From assembly GCA_016206755.1 (NCBI GenBank), contig JACQQZ010000029.1, positions 1-10,118 on the forward strand: a stretch of 10,118 bases of DNA. Reading direction: 5' to 3'. The first letter of the stretch is position 1. Each line of letters starts with the position of its first letter. Position numbers and translations under genes: made by a program. The notes below the pieces were generated by a model. It did no database searches and had not been told where the DNA came from. It saw only the letters and a program-made list of their open reading frames with translations. Shown piece by piece: positions 1 through 6,178 of the stretch. This DNA is from Candidatus Omnitrophota bacterium. Its GTDB lineage: Bacteria; Omnitrophota; Gorgyraeia; 1-14-0-20-64-10; JACQQZ01.

Positions 1-3
1 CCT

Positions 4-1176
4 TTAGGTCAGCGCGGCATCGAGGATGCGAAGCGCCTTTTGGATTTCCGTGTTGCTGACGGTCAATGCCGGCAGGAGGCGCAGGATTTTTTCTTGCGTG
101 CAGTTGATGAGAAGCCCCCTGTTCCGGCAGCGTTCCACGATGGGCGCTCCTGCTTGAGTCAGCTCTACGCCGATCATCAGTCCCTTGCCGCGTACTTCTT
201 GAATGATGGAATGTTTCTGTTTCAAAAGCTCCAGCCGGTGCATCAGCTGTTCCCCGCGCCGCTGAACCTGATTCAGGAATTTTGGCTGGCGGACGGTTTC
301 TAGAACGCTTGAGGCCGCCGCGCAAACCAGCGGACTGCCTCCAAAAGTGGCCGCGTGCGTGCCGGGAGTCAAGGTGTCCGCGATGGCGCGTTTGGCAACA
401 ATCGCCCCCATCGGCAGGCCTCCCGCAATGGCTTTGGCCAAGAGCATGACATCCGGAACGATGTTAAAGTGCTGATAAGCAAACAACCTACCTGTCCGGC
501 CGAAGCCGGATTGGATCTCATCGAAGATGAGCAGCAGCTTGCGCTGATCGCAGAGATCCCTTAAGCCCTTCAAGAATTGCGGGGTCGCAACATTGATCCC
601 CCCTTCACCTTGGATCGGCTCGAGTAAAATGGCCACGGTTTGGGGCGTGACCGCCTTGATGGCTGCTTCCAGATCGTTGAACGGCACCGTTCTGAATCCG
701 GCAGGCAGCGGCTGGAATCCTTCCTGATATTTCGGTTGCCCTGTCGCTGCAAGCGCGCCCAACGTGCGTCCATGAAACGAGCGCTGCATCGTTAGAATTT
801 CGTACCGATGGGGATGTCCCCATTTGCGCGCAAGCTTAATGGCCCCTTCGACGGCTTCCGCGCCGCTGTTGGAGAAGAAAACTTTCCCGTCGAAAGAGGA
901 TTCGATCAGCGCTTTGGCCAGCAGCGCTTGCGGTTCATGCATGTAGCTGTTGGAGATGTGGATCAATTTTTTAATTTGCTTCTCCACGGCGCGCGCCACC
1001 GGTTTGGGGCAATAGCCCAGCGAGCTGACGCCCCATCCCGGAAAAAAGTCCAGATAGCGCTTGCCTTCTATGTCCCACAGCGTCGACCCCGCACCTTTTT
1101 CGGCGACGATGCCGTTGCGCAGATAGGTGGGCATGACAAAGCGTTTGTAAATTTCAGCAATCTGTTCTGTTTTCAT
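4..1176 (-). CDS. argD: Acetylornithine aminotransferase (class III PLP-dependent)
   Basis: Complete protein of 390 residues. It transfers the amino group of glutamate to N-acetylglutamate 5-semialdehyde, giving N-acetylornithine, in cytoplasmic arginine biosynthesis. Class III aminotransferase hallmarks are in order: substrate/PLP region FPGWGVSSLGYC (about 45-56), the phosphate-binding FSNSGAEAVEGAIKLAR (about 101-117), SFHGRTLG (133-140), EPIQGEGG (186-193), LIFDEIQSGFGRTG (216-229, Asp219 contacts the pyridine nitrogen), and AKAIAGGLPMGA (247-258, Lys248 the expected Schiff-base lysine). The ATG overlaps the argB TGA (ATGA), so translation is probably coupled. Length fits ArgD (about 390-400). 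Position directly after argB and the absence of other aminotransferase context favour ArgD over ornithine or GABA aminotransferase; a dual N-succinyldiaminopimelate aminotransferase role is possible, as known for ArgD. The stop codon sits three bases from the window edge, and the following AAGG may be a ribosome binding site for another gene outside. Confidence 0.96.
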   Translation of the reverse strand: MKTEQIAEIYKRFVMPTYLRNGIVAEKGAGSTLWDIEGKRYLDFFPGWGVSSLGYCPKPVARAVEKQIKKLIHISNSYMHEPQALLAKALIESSFDGKVFFSNSGAEAVEGAIKLARKWGHPHRYEILTMQRSFHGRTLGALAATGQPKYQEGFQPLPAGFRTVPFNDLEAAIKAVTPQTVAILLEPIQGEGGINVATPQFLKGLRDLCDQRKLLLIFDEIQSGFGRTGRLFAYQHFNIVPDVMLLAKAIAGGLPMGAIVAKRAIADTLTPGTHAATFGGSPLVCAAASSVLETVRQPKFLNQVQRRGEQLMHRLELLKQKHSIIQEVRGKGLMIGVELTQAGAPIVERCRNRGLLINCTQEKILRLLPALTVSNTEIQKALRILDAALT

Positions 1177-2066
1177 CGGGATCGCACGATCTCCGTTCCG
1201 ATACCGCGATCGGTGAAAAACTCCAGGAGCAATCCGTGCGGGATCTTGATGTCGATCATGTGTGTTTTTTTGACCCTTTCGCGAAGCGCGTAGACGCAGG
1301 CCCGGGCTTTGGGAATCATGCCTTTGACGATGGTCCCGTCTTCAATGAGATTTTCCACCTGCTTGATGTTCACGCTCGGGATCAAGCTCTCTTCATCGTC
1401 CGGTCGGCGTAAAATGCCGCGCACGTCGGTGACCATCACAAATTTTTCGGCTTGGAGTGCCGCGGCCAAATCGGCGGCGGCTTGGTCGGCGTTGACGTTG
1501 TAAAGCTGATTGCCCTTGCCTTTTCCGAGCGGCCAGACCACCGGGATTTTGTCTTGGTGCATGGCGTGGAGGATCCGCTTCGGATGAACGGCCACGATTT
1601 CTCCGACAAATCCGATGTCTTGCCCTTTGACCCACAACCGGCGCGTTTCGAGCGCGGTGGCCTGAGGTTTTGAAAAACCGGCTGCCCTGCCTCCCAGTTC
1701 CCGGATTTCCCGCACCAGCAAGTCGTTGAGTTCTCTGAGGGCCGCGGCGACGATGTCCAGCGTGTGCTGGTCCGTCACGCGCAGTCCTTCGACAAACTGC
1801 GCCTGTTTTCCGGTGGCTGCCATCCGTTGTGAAATGTCCGGTCCGCCGCCATGCACGAGGACGGGCCGAATCCCAACCAGACTTAAAAAAACAATGTCCT
1901 CCAGGATGCCGCGTCTGAGCGCTGCATCTCCGAGGGCGCTTCCTCCGTACTTGATGACAAATGTCTTGTCGCGGAATGCCTTGAGGTACGGCAATGCTTC
2001 CATGAGGATATCGGCCTTGCCTTTGGCCGTCTGCAAATGCGGGTCGAGCGCAACGTTAAAAGCCAT
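1173..2066 (-). CDS. argB: Acetylglutamate kinase
   Basis: A protein of 297 residues that phosphorylates N-acetylglutamate with ATP to N-acetylglutamyl-5-phosphate. Amino-acid-kinase motifs seen: FVIKYGGSAL near residue 37 (nucleotide-binding lysine and glycine loop), VLVHGGGPDIS near 69 (substrate loop), NVNADQAAADLA near 190, and MVTDVRGIL near 212. The reading frame stays open upstream, but the start was set at the ATG at 2066 because it gives MAFNVALDPH, the family-like N terminus, has AAGG six bases upstream, and lies outside the inverted repeat that fills the region before it. About 35 residues precede the kinase core. This helical N-terminal extension is known from arginine-inhibited hexameric enzymes (Pseudomonas, Thermotoga type), so feedback inhibition by arginine is a reasonable inference. 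It overlaps argD by ATGA. Confidence 0.95.
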   Translation of the reverse strand: MAFNVALDPHLQTAKGKADILMEALPYLKAFRDKTFVIKYGGSALGDAALRRGILEDIVFLSLVGIRPVLVHGGGPDISQRMAATGKQAQFVEGLRVTDQHTLDIVAAALRELNDLLVREIRELGGRAAGFSKPQATALETRRLWVKGQDIGFVGEIVAVHPKRILHAMHQDKIPVVWPLGKGKGNQLYNVNADQAAADLAAALQAEKFVMVTDVRGILRRPDDEESLIPSVNIKQVENLIEDGTIVKGMIPKARACVYALRERVKKTHMIDIKIPHGLLLEFFTDRGIGTEIVRSR

Positions 2067-2076
2067 TGGAAACCTT

Positions 2077-2094
2077 GCTTGCGAAAACGCAAGC
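2077..2094. repeat. Small hairpin just upstream of argB
   Basis: GCTTGCG (2077-2083), loop AAAA, CGCAAGC (2088-2094): a perfect 7-bp stem with a four-base loop. In the minus-strand transcript it ends immediately before the AAGG ribosome binding site of argB. Its outer three bases (2092-2094) are also the first three bases of the 30-bp inverted repeat next to it, so the two stems compete for these bases. There is no T tract after it on the minus strand, which argues against a terminator. Confidence 0.75.
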
Positions 2095-2157
2095 GGTACC
2101 GTTTCCGGGAGTGCCAGGTTCAAGCGGGAACCTGGCACTCCCGGAAACGGTACCGCT
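2092..2157. repeat. Perfect 30-bp inverted repeat (REP/MITE-like) in the argJ-argB gap
   Basis: The arms 2092-2121 and 2128-2157 are exact reverse complements over 30 bases, separated by six bases (AAGCGG). Each arm holds the palindrome GGTACC and the segment GTGCCAGGTTC or its complement. As RNA this would be a very stable uninterrupted stem lying 16 bases after the argJ stop. No poly-T follows on either strand, so it does not look like an intrinsic terminator. No target-site duplication is visible at the ends (CGCA left, GTAC right). CAAGCGG occurs twice, at 2090-2096 and 2121-2127, the second copy forming the loop. It could be a single REP/RAYT-type or miniature element, or a processing/stability element within the arg mRNA. 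The palindrome is directly seen; the class is inference. Confidence 0.9.
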
Positions 2158-2173
2158 GTACGAGCGATGTGGC

Positions 2174-3382
2174 TTATGTGGTGTATTTGGCATTGATGTG
2201 AATGTAGCCTTCCGTGAGATTGCACGTCCAGACGTGGCCCTGCGATGCCCCCGCTCCCAAATGGATGCTGATGAGGGTTTCAGGATGGTCCAGCACGCGT
2301 TTCAAATGCAACGGGTTAAACCGCACCGGCTGCCCATGCTGGAACACTGTAATCCCGCCCAAGCTGATCGTGAGTTTCCCGGGATTGAGGTGCGCGCCGG
2401 AAGCGCCGATGGCGGCCGCAACTCTTCCCCAGTTGGGGTCTCGTCCGGTGACCATCGTTTTAACCAGCAGCGAGCCGGCGACGCCCCGGGCCGCTTTCCT
2501 GGCTTCATGAGCGGAATGCGCCCCGCGAACATCGACGGTAATCAGATGCGTTGCCCCTTCGCCGTCTTTGACGATCATTTTCGCCAGGTGCTCGCAGACA
2601 TGCGTCAAGGCGCGTACAAAGGCCCCCAGTCCTGCATCCCCCGCTTGCAACGCTTTGTTGCCTGCCCTGCCGTTGGCCAGAACAGCCACGATGTCGTTGG
2701 TGGACATGTCGCCGTCGACCGTGATGGAGTTAAACGAATGCGCGACCGCTTGTTTGACGGCAACGCGCAGCGAGGGCAGCGTGATGGCGGCGTCGGTCGT
2801 TAAAAATGCAAACATCGTGGCCATCGTTGGATGGATCATGCCGGAACCTTTGGCGATGCCGCCGATGCGGACCGGTGCGCCCTCCACGGAAAATTCCACG
2901 GCATATTCTTTTGGCACCAGATCGGTGGTCATGATCGCTTCCGCGGCTGCGTGCGAGCCGTGCGCGTTCAAGTGAGTCACCGCAGACGGGATGCCTTCTA
3001 ATATCTTCCGAATCGGCAGCGGCCGGCCGATGACGCCTGTGGAAGCCACCAGCATCATGCGAGGATCCAGCGAAAGCGCTTTCGCAGCCGCCTGCGCCAT
3101 TCCCTGCGCATCGATCATTCCCTGAATACCGGTGCAGGCGTTGGCATTGCCGCTGTTGGCGATGATGGCTTGGGCTTTGCCGCGCTTGAAAATGGTTTTG
3201 CAGCAGCGGATCGGTGCGGCGGCCAGCTGATTCGTGGTCAGCATTCCGGCGGCCACCGCCGGAGATTGAGAATAAATGAGCGCCAGATCCCGCTTGCCGC
3301 GGACTTTGATGCCGGCAGCCACGCCGGACGCCCGGAAACCTTTTGCGGCGGTGACCCCGCCGGGGATTGATTTTAACTTCAC
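2174..3382 (-). CDS. argJ: Bifunctional glutamate N-acetyltransferase / ornithine acetyltransferase
   Basis: A protein of 402 residues. ArgJ moves the acetyl group from N-acetylornithine to glutamate, closing the acetyl cycle; bifunctional forms also make acetylglutamate from acetyl-CoA. The frame is open further upstream, but the GTG at 3382 was chosen: it starts KLKSIPGGVTAAKGF, the family N terminus, has GGAGG ten bases before it, and its GTGA overlaps the argC stop. Seen motifs: IIANSGNANACTG (about 73-85), the autoprocessing site HPTMATM (about 184-190), where cleavage before Thr189 yields alpha and beta chains and frees the threonine nucleophile, DMSTNDIV in the beta chain, DPNWGR, and the C-terminal YIHINAKYTT typical of ArgJ. 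No argA or argE is visible in the window. Whether it is mono- or bifunctional cannot be read from sequence alone. Confidence 0.95.
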   Translation of the reverse strand: MKLKSIPGGVTAAKGFRASGVAAGIKVRGKRDLALIYSQSPAVAAGMLTTNQLAAAPIRCCKTIFKRGKAQAIIANSGNANACTGIQGMIDAQGMAQAAAKALSLDPRMMLVASTGVIGRPLPIRKILEGIPSAVTHLNAHGSHAAAEAIMTTDLVPKEYAVEFSVEGAPVRIGGIAKGSGMIHPTMATMFAFLTTDAAITLPSLRVAVKQAVAHSFNSITVDGDMSTNDIVAVLANGRAGNKALQAGDAGLGAFVRALTHVCEHLAKMIVKDGEGATHLITVDVRGAHSAHEARKAARGVAGSLLVKTMVTGRDPNWGRVAAAIGASGAHLNPGKLTISLGGITVFQHGQPVRFNPLHLKRVLDHPETLISIHLGAGASQGHVWTCNLTEGYIHINAKYTT

Positions 3383-4404
3383 TGGAGTCCCGCCTCCTCG
3401 TCGAATCCCATCATCACGTTCATGTTCTGAACGGCTTGTCCGGCGGCACCCTTGCCCAAATTGTCGATGGTTGCCATGACAATGGCCAGACGGCCGCCCT
3501 GGGCGGCGCGCACGGCAATTTCGCAATCGTTCGTGTAAGCCACGCGGCCGGTTTTAGGCAACGAGGGCGCAGGCAGGACGCGGACAAAGCCGGACCCTTT
3601 GTAAAATTCCTCGTACCACCGCTGCATCTGTTTTTCGTTGACCCGCCGCGTCAGGCGCAGATAGACCGTGGCAAAAATGCCCCGGTTCATCGGCACCAAA
3701 TGGGGAACAAAAGCGCAGCGCAGGGATCGTCCTCCCCATTGCCGCAACGCCTGATCGATTTCAGGCATGTGCTGGTGATCGTTCGGTTTGTAGGCGCGCA
3801 GCTCTTCATTCATCTCGGTGAATAAAAGCTCTTCTTTCAATGATTTTCCGGCGCCCGTGACTCCGGACTTTGCATCGATGATAAGACCTGCCGGTTCCAC
3901 GATCCTGCGTTTGACCAGGGGCGCTGCCGCGAGGATGGAGGCGGTGGAGTAGCATCCGGGGTTGGCCACCACTTTTGTTTTCCGGATTTGTTCCCGGTAA
4001 AGTTCCGTGAGCCCGTAAACGGCATTCGCCAGACCTTTGGGGTCCGCGTGCCGCATCTGATAGGCCTTCGCAAAACCGCTCGCAGACTTGAGACGATAAT
4101 CTCCGCTCAAGTCGATGACGTACTTGCCTGCTTTCACAAAGGCAGGCGTCAACGACATCGCCACGGCGTGCGGCAATGCCAGGAAGATGACGTCGCAGTA
4201 TCGGATGGCATCCTGGATCTTGAACGGCCGGCATTGCAGATGAACCTTTCCGCTCCATTCCGGAAACATCTTTGAAAAGGAAACGGGCTTTTCCAACCGG
4301 CGCGATGCCAAATAGCTGATTTGAACGTGGGGATGGCGTAAAAGATAACGAACAAGTTCCTGTCCGGAATATCCTGTCGCCCCCACAATACCGATGCGCA
4401 CCAT
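3379..4404 (-). CDS. argC: N-acetyl-gamma-glutamyl-phosphate reductase
   Basis: A protein of 341 residues that reduces N-acetylglutamyl-5-phosphate with NADPH to the semialdehyde, linking ArgB to ArgD. The N-terminal Rossmann motif GIVGATGYSGQELVRYL (residues 5-21), VIDLSGDYRL (96-105), and the catalytic cysteine in VANPGCYST (Cys151) are clear, as is HLVPMNRGIFATVYL later. An upstream in-frame ATG at 4434 would add ten residues, but it has no ribosome binding site; the ATG at 4404 gives MVRIGIVGATG, has GGGAG ten bases before it, and matches the usual length (about 345). It is the first arg gene, 104 bases after rpsI, separated from it by a strong hairpin terminator that may carry the argC promoter in its downstream arm. 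It overlaps argJ by GTGA. Confidence 0.96.
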   Translation of the reverse strand: MVRIGIVGATGYSGQELVRYLLRHPHVQISYLASRRLEKPVSFSKMFPEWSGKVHLQCRPFKIQDAIRYCDVIFLALPHAVAMSLTPAFVKAGKYVIDLSGDYRLKSASGFAKAYQMRHADPKGLANAVYGLTELYREQIRKTKVVANPGCYSTASILAAAPLVKRRIVEPAGLIIDAKSGVTGAGKSLKEELLFTEMNEELRAYKPNDHQHMPEIDQALRQWGGRSLRCAFVPHLVPMNRGIFATVYLRLTRRVNEKQMQRWYEEFYKGSGFVRVLPAPSLPKTGRVAYTNDCEIAVRAAQGGRLAIVMATIDNLGKGAAGQAVQNMNVMMGFDEEAGLQ

Positions 4405-4432
4405 TTGAAGAATTCTCCCATTGAGAACGGCC

Positions 4433-4461
4433 ATTGTAAATAAAACGTCCTACCCCGTCGA
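4433..4461 (-). promoter_or_regulatory. Candidate argC promoter
   Basis: On the minus strand, TCGACG (4456-4461, four of six matches to TTGACA), a 17-base spacer and TACAAT (4433-4438, five of six to TATAAT). Transcription would begin a few bases before the GGGAG ribosome binding site of argC. The -35 and much of the spacer lie in the downstream arm of the rpsI terminator hairpin. The match is moderate; readthrough of the terminator is the alternative way to express argC. Confidence 0.35.
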
Positions 4462-4488
4462 TTGCTCGCAAGGCGGGATAGGACGTTT
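4437..4488 (-). terminator. Intrinsic terminator after rpsI
   Basis: Arms 4443-4457 and 4474-4488 pair over 15 bases with one G-U wobble, enclosing a 16-base loop that itself contains TTGC/GCAA. On the minus strand the stem is followed by TTTTATTTA (counting the Ts at its base). It lies 20 bases after the rpsI stop and is the expected end of the rplM-rpsI transcript. The T tract is interrupted by one A, so partial readthrough into argC is possible. On the plus strand the downstream bases are much less T-rich. Confidence 0.8.
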
Positions 4489-4508
4489 GAGCTGTTTCTG
4501 GGTTTACT

Positions 4509-4904
4509 TTAGCGTTTCGTCCATTGAAACCGCTTGCGGGCGCCTTTACGGCCGTACTTTTTACGCTCCTTGGCGCGCGAATCGCGCGTCAGGAAGCTGC
4601 CCTTGCGCAGCGTTGCCCGCAGCGTTTGATCAATGGTGGAAAGAGCCCGAGAAATACCGTGCTGCAAAGCACCGGCCTGGCCGGAGAGACCTCCGCCATT
4701 GACCCGTGCGACGCAATCGTATTTGTCGAGGGTTTGGGTCATCATAAAAGGTTGCCGGATCAGCATTTGTAAAGTGGGCCGCGGGAAGTATTCTTCCACC
4801 GACCGGCCATTGACCACGATTCTCCCCTGTCCGGATTTGAGCCGCACTTGAGCGACGGCTTCTTTGCGCCGTCCTGTTGCCGAGAGTTGTTGAGTGTGCG
4901 TCAT
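4509..4904 (-). CDS. rpsI: 30S ribosomal protein S9 (uS9)
   Basis: A protein of 131 residues, close to the usual 130. uS9 sits in the 30S head, and its C-terminal tail reaches the P-site tRNA. Family features seen: the N-terminal [29 protein letters not shown] near residue 28-42, the [19 protein letters not shown] stretch near 70-88, and the strongly basic tail [17 protein letters not shown] ending in the conserved Lys-Arg pair. The ATG overlaps the rplM TGA (ATGA) and has no Shine-Dalgarno sequence, so it is probably translated by coupling to rplM, the standard partner of this gene in bacteria. Confidence 0.98.
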   Translation of the reverse strand: MTHTQQLSATGRRKEAVAQVRLKSGQGRIVVNGRSVEEYFPRPTLQMLIRQPFMMTQTLDKYDCVARVNGGGLSGQAGALQHGISRALSTIDQTLRATLRKGSFLTRDSRAKERKKYGRKGARKRFQWTKR

Positions 4905-5332
4905 GATTTTTCGGCTGTTGTTGCCGTGAGCCCCTTGTGCGGGTGCGTCGCGCTCGGATAGATCTTCAAGCGGCTGAGCATCGCCCGGCCCAAAGGATTT
5001 TTAGGGACCATGCCTTCAATGGCCCATTGGAGCGCATCCGTCGGCTTGCGCTTCATGAGGACTTCCAAGGTTTCTGTTTTAAGCCCGCCCGGATAGCCGC
5101 TGTACCGCTGATAGGTCTTCTGCTTCATCTTCCGACCTGTCACTCTGATTTTAGCGGCATTGATGATGACCACGCCATCCCCGGTGTCGATGTGAGGCGT
5201 CCAGGTCGGTTTGTGCTTTCCGCGCAAGAGAACAGCGGACTGAACGGCCAACCGGCCTAGAATTTTTCCATCGGCATCCAAGAGGTGCCAGCGGCGTACA
5301 ACTTCCTGAGGTCGTGCGAGGTAGCTTTTCAT
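4901..5332 (-). CDS. rplM: 50S ribosomal protein L13 (uL13)
   Basis: A protein of 143 residues (142 in E. coli), an early assembly protein of the large subunit. Family segments are in order: [17 protein letters not shown] (about 13-29), [10 protein letters not shown] (about 35-44), the [18 protein letters not shown] block (about 51-68), [12 protein letters not shown] (about 73-84), [13 protein letters not shown], and [14 protein letters not shown] near the C terminus. A promoter lies just upstream; its predicted start site leaves only about eight or nine untranslated bases and no Shine-Dalgarno sequence, so translation may be almost leaderless. It is the first gene of the rplM-rpsI operon and lies 51 bases after the ZIP transporter gene. 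Confidence 0.98.
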   Translation of the reverse strand: MKSYLARPQEVVRRWHLLDADGKILGRLAVQSAVLLRGKHKPTWTPHIDTGDGVVIINAAKIRVTGRKMKQKTYQRYSGYPGGLKTETLEVLMKRKPTDALQWAIEGMVPKNPLGRAMLSRLKIYPSATHPHKGLTATTAEKS

Positions 5333-5347
5333 AGGCGTAAAAGAGGT

Positions 5348-5376
5348 ATTCTATGAAAAAACCGCCGGAATTGCAA
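5348..5376 (-). promoter_or_regulatory. Candidate rplM-rpsI promoter
   Basis: On the minus strand, TTGCAA (5371-5376, four of six to TTGACA), a 17-base spacer, and TAGAAT (5348-5353, five of six to TATAAT). The first transcribed base would be near 5341, only about eight or nine bases from the rplM ATG. It overlaps the terminator-like hairpin of the preceding ZIP gene, whose T tract forms part of the spacer. Confidence 0.55.
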
Positions 5377-5393
5377 GCAAAAATTACCGGGCG
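5355..5393 (-). terminator. Candidate terminator after the ZIP gene
   Basis: On the minus strand, arms 5382-5393 and 5363-5372 pair over ten base pairs (CG, CCGG, AATT blocks) with two single-base bulges, around a nine-base loop; a G and then six Ts follow (5356-5361). The upstream arm includes the stop codon of the ZIP gene, so a terminating ribosome could interfere with folding. The bulges lower confidence, but the T6 tract is convincing. Confidence 0.45.
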
Positions 5394-6169
5394 ATGTGGA
5401 TCAGCACTTCCGTCGCGAAAGCCACAAAGAATCCGGTCAAAAGCCCCACGTGGGCAACCACTTCGCTTTTGAGCTGCTTGCCGATGTGCAGCAGCTCACC
5501 AATGACATAGAGAATGGTTCCCCCGGCCAAAGAGAGGCAGAACAGTTCGGAAGCTTCGGAAACCCAAATCCCTCCCACGATGGAGCCGATGAGCGTGGGC
5601 AGCCCTCCGATCAGTCCGAGCAACGCCAAAAATTTGAGGCCCGGTTTGTATCCTGCCATCGGAGCGGCAATGCCAAACCCTTCGGCGGCATTGTGGAGGC
5701 CAAAGCCGGTTGCCAGAAGGAACGCCAAGTGGTGTGCCCCGGCGGCGTACTCCTGCCCGATGGCCAACCCTTCCCCGAAGTTGTGGATGCCGATGCCGAT
5801 GGCAATCATCAGCGCCAATTGCCGGGTGCGTTTGAGCGAACTGGTTTCGCCTGTTTTGGCATGAATGAATGCTTTCTCAAACCAAACCAAGCCCAAAAGT
5901 CCCAGGCCAACGCCTGTTACCAGTAGAAAAGCCGCCGGCATTGCAGAAGACAAGGATGCCGAGAAGCTCTGTGCATGCTCGAACGCTTCCTCCACTTCCT
6001 CCAATACCTTGCCCAAAATTTCGATCAACAAGAAAATGAGGATTCCCGTGGAGAGTGAATTTAAAAATGCCCGGGCCCGCATGTCCAGTTTGGGCAGGAT
6101 GGCGATGGGAAGTCCTAGAAAAATAGTAATCCCTGCAATCAAGCCCAACTGCCAGTGGATCGGAATCAT
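5384..6169 (-). CDS. ZIP-family divalent metal transporter
   Basis: An inner-membrane protein of 261 residues with about eight hydrophobic segments (roughly 7-26, 38-54, 78-98, 117-137, 147-168, 178-200, 208-228, 238-258). The two signature metal-site helices are seen as HNFGEGLAIG (His129, Glu133) and HNAAEGFGIA (His159, Glu163); the proline of the common HNxPEG form is replaced by Gly and Ala, which I believe is a subfamily trait. ZIP proteins import zinc, iron or manganese; the substrate cannot be fixed here. A cytoplasmic loop between the third and fourth segments (about 99-115) has one histidine and basic residues. It starts nine bases after the TonB receptor stop with no strong ribosome binding site, so co-transcription and coupled translation with the receptor are likely. 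This pairing suggests the two act in series on the same metal. Confidence 0.92.
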   Translation of the reverse strand: MIPIHWQLGLIAGITIFLGLPIAILPKLDMRARAFLNSLSTGILIFLLIEILGKVLEEVEEAFEHAQSFSASLSSAMPAAFLLVTGVGLGLLGLVWFEKAFIHAKTGETSSLKRTRQLALMIAIGIGIHNFGEGLAIGQEYAAGAHHLAFLLATGFGLHNAAEGFGIAAPMAGYKPGLKFLALLGLIGGLPTLIGSIVGGIWVSEASELFCLSLAGGTILYVIGELLHIGKQLKSEVVAHVGLLTGFFVAFATEVLIHIAR

Positions 6170-6178
6170 AGCGTCGTT

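Noticed and set aside
808..1293. A 161-codon plus-strand frame opposite argD and the end of argB.
   Set aside because: No domain or ribosome binding site; it lies wholly antisense to conserved enzymes.
2067..2225. An N-terminally extended ArgB starting at 2225 and translated through the palindrome.
   Set aside because: The extension would encode the inverted repeat and part of argJ out of frame, with no family similarity; the ATG at 2066 gives the normal N terminus.
2066..2803. A 245-codon plus-strand frame running through the inverted repeat and the argJ 3' region.
   Set aside because: It is antisense to argJ with no family resemblance; it crosses the palindrome, whose two arms give its repeated PFPGVPGS/LALPETVPL residues.
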